Below are positions 1 through 11,177 of a DNA stretch of 64,000 bases, piece after piece; position 1 is the first letter of the stretch; every line of letters starts with the position of its first letter. A program made the translations under genes and the position numbers. The stretch covers positions 2,790,001-2,854,000 of the forward strand of contig NC_063019.1 in the NCBI RefSeq assembly GCF_020509005.1, written 5' to 3'. The stretch comes from Fulvia fulva. Taxonomy: Eukaryota > Ascomycota > Dothideomycetes > Mycosphaerellales > Mycosphaerellaceae. The notes beneath the pieces are model-generated. The model saw only the letters and a list, made by a program, of their open reading frames with translations, did not search any database and had not been told where the DNA came from.

Positions 1-177
1 GAGCGGAATATGCCGGATTTGTTTAAGAGTCAGATGAGCTTGAACCCGATGGGGAGGATGGGGAAGCCGGAGGAGATTGCGGATACGGTGGTGTTTGTGG
101 CGAGTTCGAAGGCGAGTTTCATGAGTGGTTCGAATGTGCTTGTTGATGGGGCGCTGTGTACCGGTGTGCAGTTTTAG
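1..177 (+). CDS. Short-chain dehydrogenase/reductase, C-terminal end (partial)
   Basis: Frame 1 is open from the first base to TAG at 175-177 and encodes the last 58 residues of an SDR-family oxidoreductase. The segment NPMGRMGKPEEIADTVVFVA followed by SGSNVLVDGA is the usual end of classical SDRs: the loop before the last helix, then the final beta strand next to the NAD(P)-binding core. The catalytic Tyr-x3-Lys and the Rossmann glycines lie upstream of the window, so the substrate cannot be inferred. No intron is seen in this part. Confidence 0.85.
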   Translation, partial: ERNMPDLFKSQMSLNPMGRMGKPEEIADTVVFVASSKASFMSGSNVLVDGALCTGVQF

Positions 178-637
178 AGGACTTGGGATAGTTCAGTATC
201 TTGAAGCTGTTCATGTACATATGGTGGCAGGCAGTCAATGTCCAAGCTGTCCATACTTGCCAGAGTTCGGGGACTGCTGTGACGAGCCACTCGAAAACCA
301 GACACCTAGAGTGGATCACACAGCGGTCATCGTTGCGAGCATCACAGCAATGTGTTTGCGCGCGCCGTGCGTTCGCTTGGCCCTACTCGACGGTACCGGG
401 TGTTGGGGCTGAAGTGGGGAGCTGCAGAGCGGCTGCTGCGGAGGTCGATTCACGCTACGCACTGGATGCCTGAGATGCGTCGTAGGGCGTGCTATTGGTG
501 CTGGTAGGCCTAGCTGAAGAACAACTCGCCAGGTTGTTCAATAAACGTCGGGCTGATAAAAGAAGTGCTGCCCAGGCTCCGAAAGAATTACGATTCATTG
601 CCGCATCCTTTTCTCCCATCTGGGTCGTACAATCATC
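178..637. other. Intergenic, SDR to acetyltransferase
   Basis: About 460 bases between two plus-strand genes. The short open frames here have no recognisable family and overlap each other on both strands. I see no repeat or RNA gene. Confidence 0.5.
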
Positions 638-1780
638 ATGGCGGCAGCTCCTGGTCCTATCCTCTGGTCAAACAATGAGTACGAGATCCGACCAGCGAAG
701 AATACAGATGAGTTCAGAGACTGGTGGTGGAGTTCGATGCAGACACTTGGCTGGGTAAAGTCGGAATCCGCAGTGCGTCCAACACGAAGGAGCTGAGTCC
801 GTTGCAGGGCGTTGGCTACTATGATCTCGATACCCTCATGAACCCATCCATCGGGTACGTGATGTTGCTGCTTATCGAAAAGTCCTCTGGGAAGCCAGTC
901 GGTCATGTAAGCGCTGTGATCAACACGAAGTCGACAGGCTGGGTGTCGATGTTCGTGATCGACGAGAAGCATCGTGGAAAAGGTCTTGGGAGGAAACTTT
1001 TAAAAGCAGCGGAGGCAGACTTTGACCGATGTGGGACCAAGATCAGAGGGCTTGATGGTGTTGCTGAACAGAAGCCAACGTGTAAGAGATTGCGAGTCTG
1101 GAACGTGACTGCAGACTGACACTTCTGTAGACGAGCGCAGGAAATTTGTGTCCTCTCCTCTTGGCAAAGTCAAGCAACTGGTACGACCGTCGGTAGCAAA
1201 AGTCCCCATAGCAGAGTCGAGCCCATCCGGCGGTTTGATCAACATTTGCAAGGTGCCTCGGAGTCTGCTCGCCCAGTCCGACGAGGTTAATACCGGCTTT
1301 CGACGCCCAGCCTTGTGGTCGGACGAGCACCTCTTCAATCGCAAAGATATCCACGGGGTCGCACTAGTGACGAGGGAAGATCCAGCCGATCTCGAAGACC
1401 TGCGCGCATGGGCCGTGGCTCGACGATACGCCGGCGGCATCAAGATAGGACCGGTTTATGCTTCCGATAAAGAGTCTGCCAAGGCCGTGCTGACCGCCAC
1501 GATGAAGTTAGCAACACCAGAGGCTATCAAGCAGGTCGAAATGCCGAACTCTGCTTCGAATAGATGGTCGATAGCTGAAGTTACCAACGAGGCAAGCCTT
1601 GCAGCAGAAGTCTGGGGTGGAAACAGTGAAGCCGTCGAGCTGTTCGAGGAGCTCGGATGGGTGTCTGCCGGGTATGAGTACTACCGCATGTGGCATGACG
1701 GAAAAGCTCCAGTAGCGCAGAGTGCAGGAGGCGCTTCCCTACGAGGTGCTTATGCTATGTTTGATGCAGCGACTGGCTAG
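638..1780 (+). CDS. Two-domain GNAT N-acetyltransferase
   Basis: Proposed exons are 638-754, 808-1081 and 1131-1780, giving 346 residues. Intron 755-807 (GTAAAG..TTGCAG) and intron 1082-1130 (GTAAGA..TGTAG) remove stop codons and join one reading frame. The first GNAT fold covers residues about 15-150 and has the acetyl-CoA pyrophosphate loop RGKGLG near residue 95, preceded by VSMFVIDEKH. The second splice restores EQKPTYERRKFVSSPLGK, a stretch typical of YitH-like acetyltransferases whose C-terminal half is a second GNAT-like domain (Acetyltransf_18 type); here that half ends with LFEELGWVSAGYEYYRMW. The acceptor substrate is unknown. The start ATG at 638 leads directly into the WSNNEYEIRPA strand expected at the domain start. 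The family call is firm; the exact ends of the introns are by eye. Confidence 0.8.
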
Positions 1781-1965
1781 CTTGAACTGTTCGGCCATGA
1801 ATAGCATTTTGCAAAGCTCGTGTGGTCCGAGACTAGCCGCGGACTCTGTCAAGTTCATCGTTGACTGTGCTGATGCAGGCTTCGGTGCCCCTCAAGAATG
1901 AAGATGTGCTTCCCATGCGAGAGGACAGGCCGAAAGTTCGAAAAGTGACGGGCTGTTCGAGCTGT

Positions 1966-2664
1966 TCACTCCGACTGTATACTGCTGGGAAGCGCAGGTT
2001 CCTTGTTATGGAGTTCCTCGATCCAAGTCTCGAATACCATGTCGCCTGCTGTGATCGATCTGACGGGTGTGACTTGTTTGTGGTGCTTGCTTGTTTCATT
2101 ATCCTGCCTAGTTTTACCCTCGGCTGGCACCCATGGCTGGGGATGACCCACCGGTGCTTTCCCGTCCCCTCTCAGTTCGATGGCGATCGTGAACGTACAG
2201 CCCTTTGGCAGCTTTCCAAGGTCAGTGGCACAATTTGACAGCCTGCTCATGGTGGCACGGAATTGTTCCTCCATATCAACCGTAGGTAGAATGCTTGCTT
2301 TACTGCCATCAGACTCAAGCCTTTGCAATGGCACATCTAGCTCGGCGACTGGCACGATTGGAAAGCGCGACACATCAAACATGAAGCGTTCCAGCGGCTT
2401 GTTGTCCTTGCTGTAGATCACAACCGCCACCCTGTCCACGGCACTCTTCAAGAGCTCGTTCTCGACTGCAATCACAGCATCATTGATCCACTCGCAGACC
2501 TTTGGGTGGCGACTCTGTCTTACGGCGAAGTTGTACTTTCGTGCTGATAAGAAAGATGTCTGTGGGTAGATGCCACGCTCGTAAATGATGGTGTGAACCG
2601 CCACTGTCAGGAAATCGGTGAAGCTAGTGACAAAGGTCCGGTAGGTCGGCGCGTCGTCTGCCAT
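1966..2664 (-). CDS. REV7: REV7/MAD2L2-like HORMA-domain protein
   Basis: A single 232-residue minus-strand frame starts at the ATG at 2664 (MADDAPTYRTF); an in-frame ATG at 2703 is also possible. The HORMA core runs from FVTSFTDFLTVAVHTIIYER through YPQTSFLSARKYNFAV and ERFMFDVSRFP to the C-terminal safety-belt part VFETWIEE, which is the order and spacing of fungal Rev7 (Mad2B). In known systems Rev7 is the accessory subunit of DNA polymerase zeta in translesion synthesis and binds Rev3 through its safety belt. The poorly conserved stretch around residues 180-210 is typical of fungal Rev7. The gene is divergent from KAP114 with a spacer of about 450 bp. MAD2 itself is less likely because the safety-belt wording and the YPxxxFxxxxKYN segment fit Rev7 better. 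Confidence 0.85.
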   Translation of the reverse strand: MADDAPTYRTFVTSFTDFLTVAVHTIIYERGIYPQTSFLSARKYNFAVRQSRHPKVCEWINDAVIAVENELLKSAVDRVAVVIYSKDNKPLERFMFDVSRFPIVPVAELDVPLQRLESDGSKASILPTVDMEEQFRATMSRLSNCATDLGKLPKGCTFTIAIELRGDGKAPVGHPQPWVPAEGKTRQDNETSKHHKQVTPVRSITAGDMVFETWIEELHNKEPALPSSIQSE

Positions 2665-3117
2665 CTTGATGATGTTGCCTTTTCTTTGACAATCAGCGGT
2701 CAAATGCCACCTTCCTCATGCTGGTTGTCTCTTCTCTTCGGTGATGGTGCTGTGGGCGTGTCTTGAGCCTCACATGGTATATGAAGGCTGCCGAGCATCA
2801 GATGATTGCCTTCGCATCAGCCTCACGAGCAGGACACAGCTGGTGAGTAGGCATGTGATGTGGTGAATGAACGCAGAGTCAAAAGTGAAGTCGCCGTCCT
2901 GGCCATTGACGCGTTTCCGAGGCACAGACCACAGCCCCACACCGTGTGTTGTTCGCGTTTGAAATCATCGTCACTCCCGATCAAAAGACCACAACAATTT
3001 GAACAGTCACCTACGATCACGACACCTGCAGTACTTGAGCTCGACCGCGGTATACTCAACGACTTCAGGTGGTCCATGTTATACGAGGTACTGAGGCACT
3101 AGGTACTAGCCACATCC
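2665..3117. promoter_or_regulatory. Divergent spacer between REV7 and KAP114
   Basis: About 450 bases separate two genes transcribed outward, so promoters of both must lie here. I see no clear TATA box or repeat. The KAP114 ATG at 3118 is followed by a second in-frame ATG at 3130 in a strong context (GCCACCATGG). Confidence 0.5.
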
Positions 3118-6100
3118 ATGTCCGCCACCATGGAGGAGCAGCTAGTGCGTCTGCTTACTGAGACCACCTCCGCCCAGGAAGGAACCCGGAAGAGTGCCGA
3201 GTCGCAGCTCAAGGAGCAGTATGGCAATCCAGACTTCCCTATCGGCCTGGTCAGTGTTGGTGCGCACAACGACGTCGCGCTTGATGTCCGCCAGGCTGCG
3301 TTGCTGTACTTGAAGACATTTGTACTCGCCACTTGGTCACCACAATTTGACGAGTTCCAAGGACAGCTATACGCCGATGATGGAAAGAAAACACAGATCA
3401 GACAGCGCCTTCTCGAGCTGGCTGTGAGTGGCCGCGATGAGCGGAAGATCAAGAGTGCCGCCAGTCTGGTCGTCAGCAAGATAGCGACGGCAGACTTTCC
3501 GGACGAGTGGCCAGATCTGCTCCCAACAGTGCTCAACGTTGTGGCTACCGGGGAGGACTCGCAACTACATGGGGCTCTGAAAGTCCTTAGCGAGCTCGTC
3601 GACGACTGCTTTACCGAAGAGCAGTTCTTCAAAGTTGCGCGAGATTTGGTGAAGGCCGTCTACGATGCGGCTATCAACGAGAACAGGCGGCCGACGATCC
3701 GCGCCCTGGCTGTTGCCGTTTTGCGGTCCTGCTTCGACACTTTGGAAATGCTCATGGAAGACCACAAAGCCGCGGTCAAGGCTTTTACTGAGGAGGCTCT
3801 TGGAGGTTGGGTGCCGTTCTTTCTTGAGATCCTTCAGAAGCCACTTCCAGCAGATCCAGCGACTCATCAGTCTAGCGGCGACAGCAATTCCTCCGAGTCC
3901 TACAGGGGCTTTGTGGCACTCAAGCTCCAGGTCGTGAAGGCACTGATGCGTGTCCGCAACATCTTCCCGCAGACATTATCACCACATAGCCCAGCTCTTT
4001 TCTCGGCGACATGGCAAGAATTGCTTACTCTTCAATCGCAATACCACACTTCTTACATCGAGCAAGACTTGCAGGGACGGCTCGAAGATGCTGATGGTCT
4101 ACCCTACACTTTGGACTTCCTCGTGCTGGAAGAGCTTGACTTTATGCAAGCCTGCCTTCGTGCTCCACCAGTTCGCAAGGAGTTGGAGCAGCAGTTACAG
4201 CAGTCACAGAGCATAGCAGGCTCCTGGATCACTGAGGTCATGAAGATTGCAGTAGCTTATGCACAGATCACAAACGAGGAAGAAGGGCTGTGGGACATTG
4301 ATATCAACGTCTTCCTGTCCGAGGAGGTCAATGTAACCGCCAACTACACTCCACGATCTGCTTGTGGTGATCTCGTCATCAAACTCGGAGAGTGGCTAAA
4401 CAATGTAACCGTCGAAGGACTACTTGCCTATACTCGCACCTTGTACGCTGAGAACGCAGGCTGGAAGGCTAAAGAGGCTGCGCTGTACCTGCTAAACCAG
4501 CTTCTTGGCGATTTTCAAGATGTGGAGAGGCAGATCGGATCAGAGTCAGCCAACGGATATGTGGACTTCATCAAACATGCCATCCTGGAAGAGCCTGTCT
4601 TTCTTCGCGCAAGAGGATATCTTGTTGCCGGTAGCTTGACACGAACGTCAGGCGATGCGCTGCAGCAAGTGGCGACCTCATTCATGGAGGCGTCCTTGCA
4701 AGCGATCTCCAACGATCAGTCTGAGATTGTCAAGGTGTCGTGCATTCGCGCTATTCAGTACTACCTCGCAGCTCTGCCTTCCAGCATCACTCTCCCAAGA
4801 CAGCCGGGCATCGTCGCAGCACTGTCCGGATTCCTCAACTCCCAGGACCTCAGCGATCTTACCGACAGCGACGATCTGCTTATAACACTCATCGAGACGC
4901 TCCGGGATGTTATCCTATTGGACCCGACAACGTGCTTGACGGGCGGCGGTATCGACCTTTTGTTCACAGTAGCAAGTCAAGGCGCGGCCAACTTTCAAAT
5001 CGCTATGCTGGTGACGGAGACTTTCGAGGAGATCGCAAGTCAAATATCCGAGAGAGGCAGCGACGCATATGTTCAGCTCGCTACGAAGGTGCTTCCGTCC
5101 CTTATCGGCGCATTCGACATGGCTACACTCACGGAGGAGAGTGATCTCGCAAATCTGGCTGCCGAAATGCTATCAGTGCTTGCGGAGAACGGCTCAAAAC
5201 CACTTCCCCAAGGCTTCGTCAACACGGTAATGCCTCGGTTGAACAGGCTGTTGATGGGATCGGATGACGACGAACTATTGAAGAGCGCGACCTGTGCCGT
5301 GAAGCACATGCTACATCACGATCCGGAACAGGTATTCAGCTTCCAAAACCAAGAAGGCAAGGGAGGCCTCGAAGTTGTGCTCATCATCGTTGATCGACTA
5401 TTGAGTTCAGCGGTCGATGACCACGGTGCCGCCGAGGTTGGAGGACTTGCAGCAGAGTTGGTAGAGAAGGCTGGCTCGGCAAGGTATGGGCAGATATCCC
5501 GCTACATACGCAACGCATGCTAACAGATGGATAGGCTCGGGCCATATCTTGTGCAGCTACTCCGAGCTGTAGCGACTCGCCTGGCTACCGCTACACAAGC
5601 ACACTTTATTCAAAGTCTGATTTTGGTGTTTGCGCGCCTGTCGCTGATTTCCGCCGACGAAGTGGTTGGCTTCTTGGCAGATGTGCAAGTTGGAGATCAG
5701 AGCGGCCTCCAGATTGTCATATCGAAGTGGTTGGAGAACTCCATCAACTTCGCGGGCTACGATGACATCCGCCAAAAGTGAGTTGTCCATGGGCTATATC
5801 ACATGAAGGATGCTGACATTTCGTAGTATCGTGGCTCTCTCCAAACTATACGAGCTACATGATCCCAGGATCGCTCAGATCCAGGTCAAAGGGGACATGA
5901 TCATTCCAAAGTCGGATCGCATCATGACTCGCTCTCGTGCGAGACAACAACCGGACCAATACACTGTGGTCTCGGCGCAGCTCAAGATCGTGAAGGTGCT
6001 CGTGGAGGAACTGCTTTCAGCGTCTGGAGCCGCACGCAGCATCGATGCAGCAGCCGCGGCAGAGCTGGATGATGACGAGGAAGAGGGTGGCGATTGGGAA

Positions 6101-6328
6101 GACGACTCAAATGACTTCCTTGACCTCGGCACTGGCATGAGCAAGTCTCAGCTCATGGCGTACGGAGCTGAGGATAGTGCGGCGTACTCTCGCAGCAGAG
6201 ATGACGAGACGCAGGCATATCTGCTGGACTTCTTCAGACAGCAAGCGCAGAAGCCAGAGTTTGCAGGGATCTTTGGTGCCTTGAAACCAGAAGAGCAGGA
6301 GAAGTTGCGGAACATGGAAAGCTCGTAG
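3118..6328 (+). CDS. KAP114: Importin beta-family karyopherin, importin-9/Kap114 type
   Basis: Exons 3118-5483, 5535-5777 and 5827-6328 give 1036 residues, close to yeast Kap114 and human importin-9. Intron 5484-5534 has a CTAAC branch site and joins GSAR to LGPYLVQLL; intron 5778-5826 has donor GTGAGT and joins DDIRQN to IVALSKLYEL. The N-terminal importin-beta domain is visible (ESQLKEQYGNPDFP, then VRQAALLYLKTFV), followed by HEAT-like helices such as FPDEWPDLLPTVL. Near residues 948-967 there is an acidic stretch (ELDDDEEEGGDWEDDSND), a region that in this family takes part in cargo or Ran handling, followed by a C-terminal helix pair. The known role is nuclear import of histones H2A/H2B, TBP and other cargoes. 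Start chosen at the first ATG; 3130 is an alternative. Confidence 0.92.
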
Positions 6329-7237
6329 GCGAACGAAGACGTGAATGTGGACTTTGGGGTTTGTTTGCATAGCAGAAAAGCATTGCTGGCGTCAAAGTTG
6401 CGCTTGATGCGCTCTCAGTAGATGATGAGATACCCGAGTGCAAATACAGATAGCTTTGTCAATCGTTTCCACTACAGTACCACTGCAGACGGATCTCGTG
6501 ACCGCGCCAAGACTGCTCAACTTCGACTTCACGCGTTGACGCGACTTTCACTACTCTCTGCTTTACCTATCACCAAGATGTGATATGCCGTCTCTGCAGC
6601 GTCGAAGACCCTGCCATCAAAGGATAACGTGCCGACAACTCGCTCGAGTACACCGCTCCACTGGGGGCGATGAGCATCCGCCGAGCCGCGAAGCTACCTG
6701 CCCTGAACGACAATGAAACAAGACCTTATGAATGGAAACGCGATTGGCATTCGATCTCAGGCAAGAGCGGAGGCTGAATGTCAATATAAGATCATGGGAT
6801 AGTCACGCTACGATGGCGAAACCAGCACGAGCAGCGTCCACATCGTCACGGCATGGTCCACCATGCGGATGGTGAGAGGACATCTCGCCAAAGCAGCGCG
6901 ATGATGGGTATTGGTGAACTACTGATGAGAACAGCAGATTGGTCTCGATTATGTGTCGCATGCGGCAAGTGAGTGGTCTACCGGAATGCTGCACATCGTG
7001 GCCGAATACGAGTTGTCATTCACTTACTTGCAAGTTATAACGCATGTGCTCGGCTTCGGTTCCTTTCCTTGCAACCAGTCAAAAGTCATCACACTCTTCA
7101 ACAGAAGTGCTCGTACTTCAGGCTCAATCGGCACCGCAATATTTCCACTCAAAACTCCCTTTACGCGGATACAGTACTGACATCTTCTATACTGTGCACC
7201 ACTTTACATTGCGAGGATCAGCGACAGCCGACCAGAT
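6329..7237. other. Intergenic, KAP114 to the DUF6604 pair
   Basis: About 900 bases. Open frames are short, overlapping and without recognisable family. It should hold the KAP114 terminator and the promoter of the first DUF6604 gene. No repeat or RNA gene was seen. Confidence 0.5.
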
Positions 7238-9958
7238 ATGGCGCAAACAGTCGCATTTACTGGACGCTATGCGAGGTACAAGAAAAGCACGGATACCGTC
7301 CTCGACTGGCTAGCGAGGACGGCGAGTACTTGCTGCGACATCGCAAGCATTGTAGCATCACTTCAAACAGCGGACAACAGACGCAAGATCGCCAAAGGCT
7401 CTACTGTAATCACACTACGTACAGCCGAATTGGTCAGGCTTGCGCAAGCAATCGCGGACGCTGACCCTTCCATACCCACACCTTTGACCATCCTCGAGAC
7501 CACTCGAGATGTTATCCGATTGCGACAGGACGTTGCCGCGGACTACGCCATGGACTCGATGAGACGCCACTCCACTCTCACCGAAAGTGATCACGGACAC
7601 AAGCACTTTATCGCCGTGCTACAGCAAGTCCACGATATCCTGAAACCAAGCGCGTCGACTGGCGCTGCACCCGCACCTCCAGCCAAATCTAATAAACGGA
7701 AGAAGAAATCTGTCGCCACCACGGAGGACACCACGAATGCCTTCGCCAGACTCCAAGTCGAAGAGCCACAGGCCGTCATTCATGTCGGTCCGAGCAAGGC
7801 CTTCCCAGGACAAGCGCCAGCCGATGACTACACCCGAACGACTTTCAAACTCGACAAGAAGGAGGAGAACGCCAATATCGCGCTCATCTGCCACTTGCAA
7901 GACTTGCACGACGTGCGCATCCTTGTGAAGGAAGCTTGGATATCCTTTTCTCGCGGAGAAGTATCACTCGTTTACGCAAGTATGGTGACTGAGGTCGCAT
8001 TTGGTTTACTCAGATGTGCTGATGATCAGTTCACTACACTCAACCCGAAACTTGCGGAATATCGGCACGTACTTGATGCACTGGGTGTACGATGCGCTAA
8101 GTCGGACCACGATCGAGGCATCATGTTCGTCATGAGCAATGATGAGACCGCACCACTCAATGAAGGGGTCGCCGGCCTAGATCTTTCTGAGCTGTTGTGC
8201 CCACAAGCTTTCTTCCTGCTGCAAGATCACATTAATCATCAGATGGATCTTTCTACGGCATCACAGAAACAGGAATTTGCTGCCCATAGAGCGACCATCA
8301 ATTTGTGGTCCGAGACTCATCCTTTCGCCAAAGTTCTTCTGAAGAACCCTCTTGGAACCATGATCAAATGCGGCGCGGAGTTACGTCTCAACGAGATGAT
8401 AGCAGGCTTGCAACGCGGATTCAAGGAGGGAAAGATCTGGACATGGTCGACCGTTGCGTGCCAGACATATATGGACATTTCCGATGTACTGGAGGGTAGT
8501 GAGAGTATCGGCGTTGGCTATCTGAAGGCAGCACTACAAGACTGCTTGGACCTCGAAGCGCCGAGCAAGGCTTTCTTTGAAGGTCTATCGCGCCGCACAC
8601 CCGCCGGGGATAGTTGGCCAGAATGGATGAGCGGCGTGGCTGAAGATGCTCGGAAAGCCTTGCGCCAGATAGACATGCCCAAGGACACGTACTTCAGTGC
8701 CGCTCGTGGTACTGCAGGATTCACCGAGCAAAAAAAGGACTTCCAAAAGACAGTAAATCGCTGGACTTCCGGTTTGGAATCGGTTCTGCCGACACTTGCA
8801 GGAGGTTCAACATTCATGCTCAAGGAAGCCCTGCTCTCGACTGGATGTTGCAATGCCAACCATCCCAGCCTCCCACTGCATTCAATGGCTTACCTGTACA
8901 GAGCTGGCCGACGACTAGGTATCATTCCTTGCGACTGGCCTGACATGGAATTCATGATTGCCAGTCAAGCCTCTGTTGGTCCGCTCGTGCCCAAGCTAGC
9001 GGCGGACTGCCAGCTTGACCGTTATCTGGAGGCTTTCAAGGTCGCCACAGGGCTCAGACCAGACATCGATGGACACTTCAACCGAGAGACTGTCGTAGAC
9101 GTGTATGGCAAAGGAGTCCCGATCAGAGTCGGTGCTGAGTTTTGTGCTAAGGTCGTCGAGAGCATTACGGCGCAGAAAGCCAGCTCTGTGCAGACTTCGA
9201 TGGGCAAAATTGTGGAGATCATACTTCACGATAAAGCTCATACCAACAAGCATAATAAGACATTGGGCAAGCAAATCAACCGAAACGACACCGCATCTAA
9301 TCAACGCGAATCGTTCAGTCCAGTCGAACTTCCGACGGTATTCCAGACTTCGTTTCGGCGAGACGAACCCATCTTGAACTTCGATTATCACGGCTTCATG
9401 CTCCATTGCCATCAGCTATGCGGGGAGGTCGCCGATGCTATCATTTCCTCGAACACATTTGTCTTCGACGACGGGCTAGTTACCTCTCTCGACGTCGAAA
9501 TGGGCACCGAACGCCTCAACGAGCGGCCACATGACGTGGCATTGGGTGCACTTCTTCAACTCCAGAGTGATCTCGCAGACCCTGAAGTCTTGAAGCAATC
9601 ATTCTGGCCCTCAATCGCGTCCGTGATGGAGAAGACCATCAAGAACGATGGAAAGCGATTCATGAAAGCCGCGAACGACCAATCGAGTGGACACATCCCG
9701 AAGAGTCTACGTCGTAGCATTGGCAAGAAACATGCAGACTGGCTAAAGAGTAATGCCAGCAGAGCCTTGCTACTCAAGCCAGCTGGCACCAAAGTGGCGT
9801 TCACAGGCAAGCTTGTCACACTCTCGCACCCGGCTTTGACCTTGGCAAAGCTCAATCAAGTTGGTAGTGGAGATGGACATGGGACTGTCGTGCCTGGCTT
9901 CATGGTTAGTGATGGAGCTGGAGGACATTTCGACCAACACGTCATGGTGATGTGGTGA
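7238..9958 (+). CDS. DUF6604-type protein, tandem copy A
   Basis: One uninterrupted frame of 906 residues with no intron, unlike most neighbours. The N-terminus (YARYKKSTDTVLDWLARTAS) and the helical segment ending HFIAVLQQVHDIL fit the fungal DUF6604 domain as I remember it; function is unknown. Residues about 140-170 form a low-complexity Lys/Pro/Ala linker (SNKRKKKS) that could act as a nuclear signal. The long C-terminal half is mostly helical and has blocks shared with copy B: a CHLQDLHDVR segment, QTYMDISDVLEG, YLYRAGRRLGIIPCDWPDME and DQSSGHIPKS. There is no signal peptide, membrane segment or recognised catalytic motif. It is a tandem paralogue of the gene at 11178. The gene call is firm; the DUF number is from memory. 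Confidence 0.85.
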   Translation: MAQTVAFTGRYARYKKSTDTVLDWLARTASTCCDIASIVASLQTADNRRKIAKGSTVITLRTAELVRLAQAIADADPSIPTPLTILETTRDVIRLRQDVAADYAMDSMRRHSTLTESDHGHKHFIAVLQQVHDILKPSASTGAAPAPPAKSNKRKKKSVATTEDTTNAFARLQVEEPQAVIHVGPSKAFPGQAPADDYTRTTFKLDKKEENANIALICHLQDLHDVRILVKEAWISFSRGEVSLVYASMVTEVAFGLLRCADDQFTTLNPKLAEYRHVLDALGVRCAKSDHDRGIMFVMSNDETAPLNEGVAGLDLSELLCPQAFFLLQDHINHQMDLSTASQKQEFAAHRATINLWSETHPFAKVLLKNPLGTMIKCGAELRLNEMIAGLQRGFKEGKIWTWSTVACQTYMDISDVLEGSESIGVGYLKAALQDCLDLEAPSKAFFEGLSRRTPAGDSWPEWMSGVAEDARKALRQIDMPKDTYFSAARGTAGFTEQKKDFQKTVNRWTSGLESVLPTLAGGSTFMLKEALLSTGCCNANHPSLPLHSMAYLYRAGRRLGIIPCDWPDMEFMIASQASVGPLVPKLAADCQLDRYLEAFKVATGLRPDIDGHFNRETVVDVYGKGVPIRVGAEFCAKVVESITAQKASSVQTSMGKIVEIILHDKAHTNKHNKTLGKQINRNDTASNQRESFSPVELPTVFQTSFRRDEPILNFDYHGFMLHCHQLCGEVADAIISSNTFVFDDGLVTSLDVEMGTERLNERPHDVALGALLQLQSDLADPEVLKQSFWPSIASVMEKTIKNDGKRFMKAANDQSSGHIPKSLRRSIGKKHADWLKSNASRALLLKPAGTKVAFTGKLVTLSHPALTLAKLNQVGSGDGHGTVVPGFMVSDGAGGHFDQHVMVMW

Positions 9959-11177
9959 AGTTGTGTCAGCGCATAGCAGCACATGGCACGGAACATGGCT
10001 TCGCAAGGATCTGTTGACTGGGCCTAGTGATGGCGGAAGGCGTGCAGTTTGGGTGTGAATCTGGGAAGGTGTGGGTCATGAAGCGGTTGTACAGGCTGAC
10101 AGCGCCTTTGATCAGCCCCACGTCAATTGTGTTCATTAGTTGCGGTATCCGTAGTTCCATCATGCTCGTGATCTCGCTGTATCTTGTACAGCATCGCTGT
10201 CTCATCTACCATGTCATAGTGATAGGCCATCAATCGCCCAGTAAGCGACCCGTCACCGTGCACACGCTAATCTATTTGAGGCCAACTTTCACACTTCTTG
10301 CCCACCTCATCTCGCACCATATTTTCCATCGTTTGACAATGTTGGCCCGGTATCACAGCGACGACATGATGCGAAAGATCAGTGGGAGTTCTCTAGCTTT
10401 GGGGCTGATCTTCGTCCCTCCGGAACTGCCTTCCAGCACACAGGAGAGCTCCAGTGCGACTGCCCTTGTCGACATGCTCTATGAAGATACATACATCGAT
10501 GCCGGGATATTATGCTGTTGTAAAGGAAAATATGACCTGCTTTGAGGCTCCGGGAAATCGACACGATGGATCAATTCGGACAAAGACTTGACACCCTTTC
10601 AGACCTCTGGATCTACGAGCGAACGGACTTGAACCAGCCACGACTAGTTCCACACATGGGTCCTACCTATTGAGCAAACACATTGGTAATATGAAAAGGA
10701 CGTAGAACGAGCACGACAGAGTACTGCCTCCAACTTCATTACGTATATGCAGCATTCTGCTTAGTATAACGCCAACTCCCTCTGGCCTGGACATCAACTG
10801 ATGTGCCAGTCAAGAAGATCACCGGATCTGGATCTCCATGGCCCTTCGATATGGCTACTGCAGCCAGCTTGACCCTCTGTATGGCTCGCAGTGTCTTGTG
10901 TGGCAGCCCTGGCCTGATAATGACTAACAACAAAGGTCGGGAGTGAACAAGGCTACAGTGGTCATAATGCCGACACAAAGGTATTCACTTCTCACAACGA
11001 GCGACTCGCCAATGAACCCCGAGATCAACAAGATTCGGGTGTTGCGGTGGGCCGTCCGAGACACCTTTCTCGGCAATTCCCGTCGATCTCTTGTGAGCTG
11101 CTCCAAACATTTCTAGCCACCAATGCCGCAGACTTCAACCCAGCAAGCCTTGTCTGTTCGACCTGCCTTTCCACGAT
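9959..11177. other. Intergenic between the two DUF6604 genes
   Basis: About 1.2 kb between the tandem copies. The short ORFs are unconvincing. On the minus strand around 10615-10680 there is a tRNA-like B-box word (GGTTCAAGTCC) and an A-box-like word, but no foldable tRNA. No obvious transposon ends are seen that would explain the duplication. Confidence 0.45.

Noticed and set aside
10615..10680. tRNA-like sequence on the minus strand (B-box GGTTCAAGTCC and an A-box-like word)
   Set aside because: The acceptor ends do not pair, the T stem has mismatches and no anticodon arm folds, so it is at best a tRNA-derived fossil.
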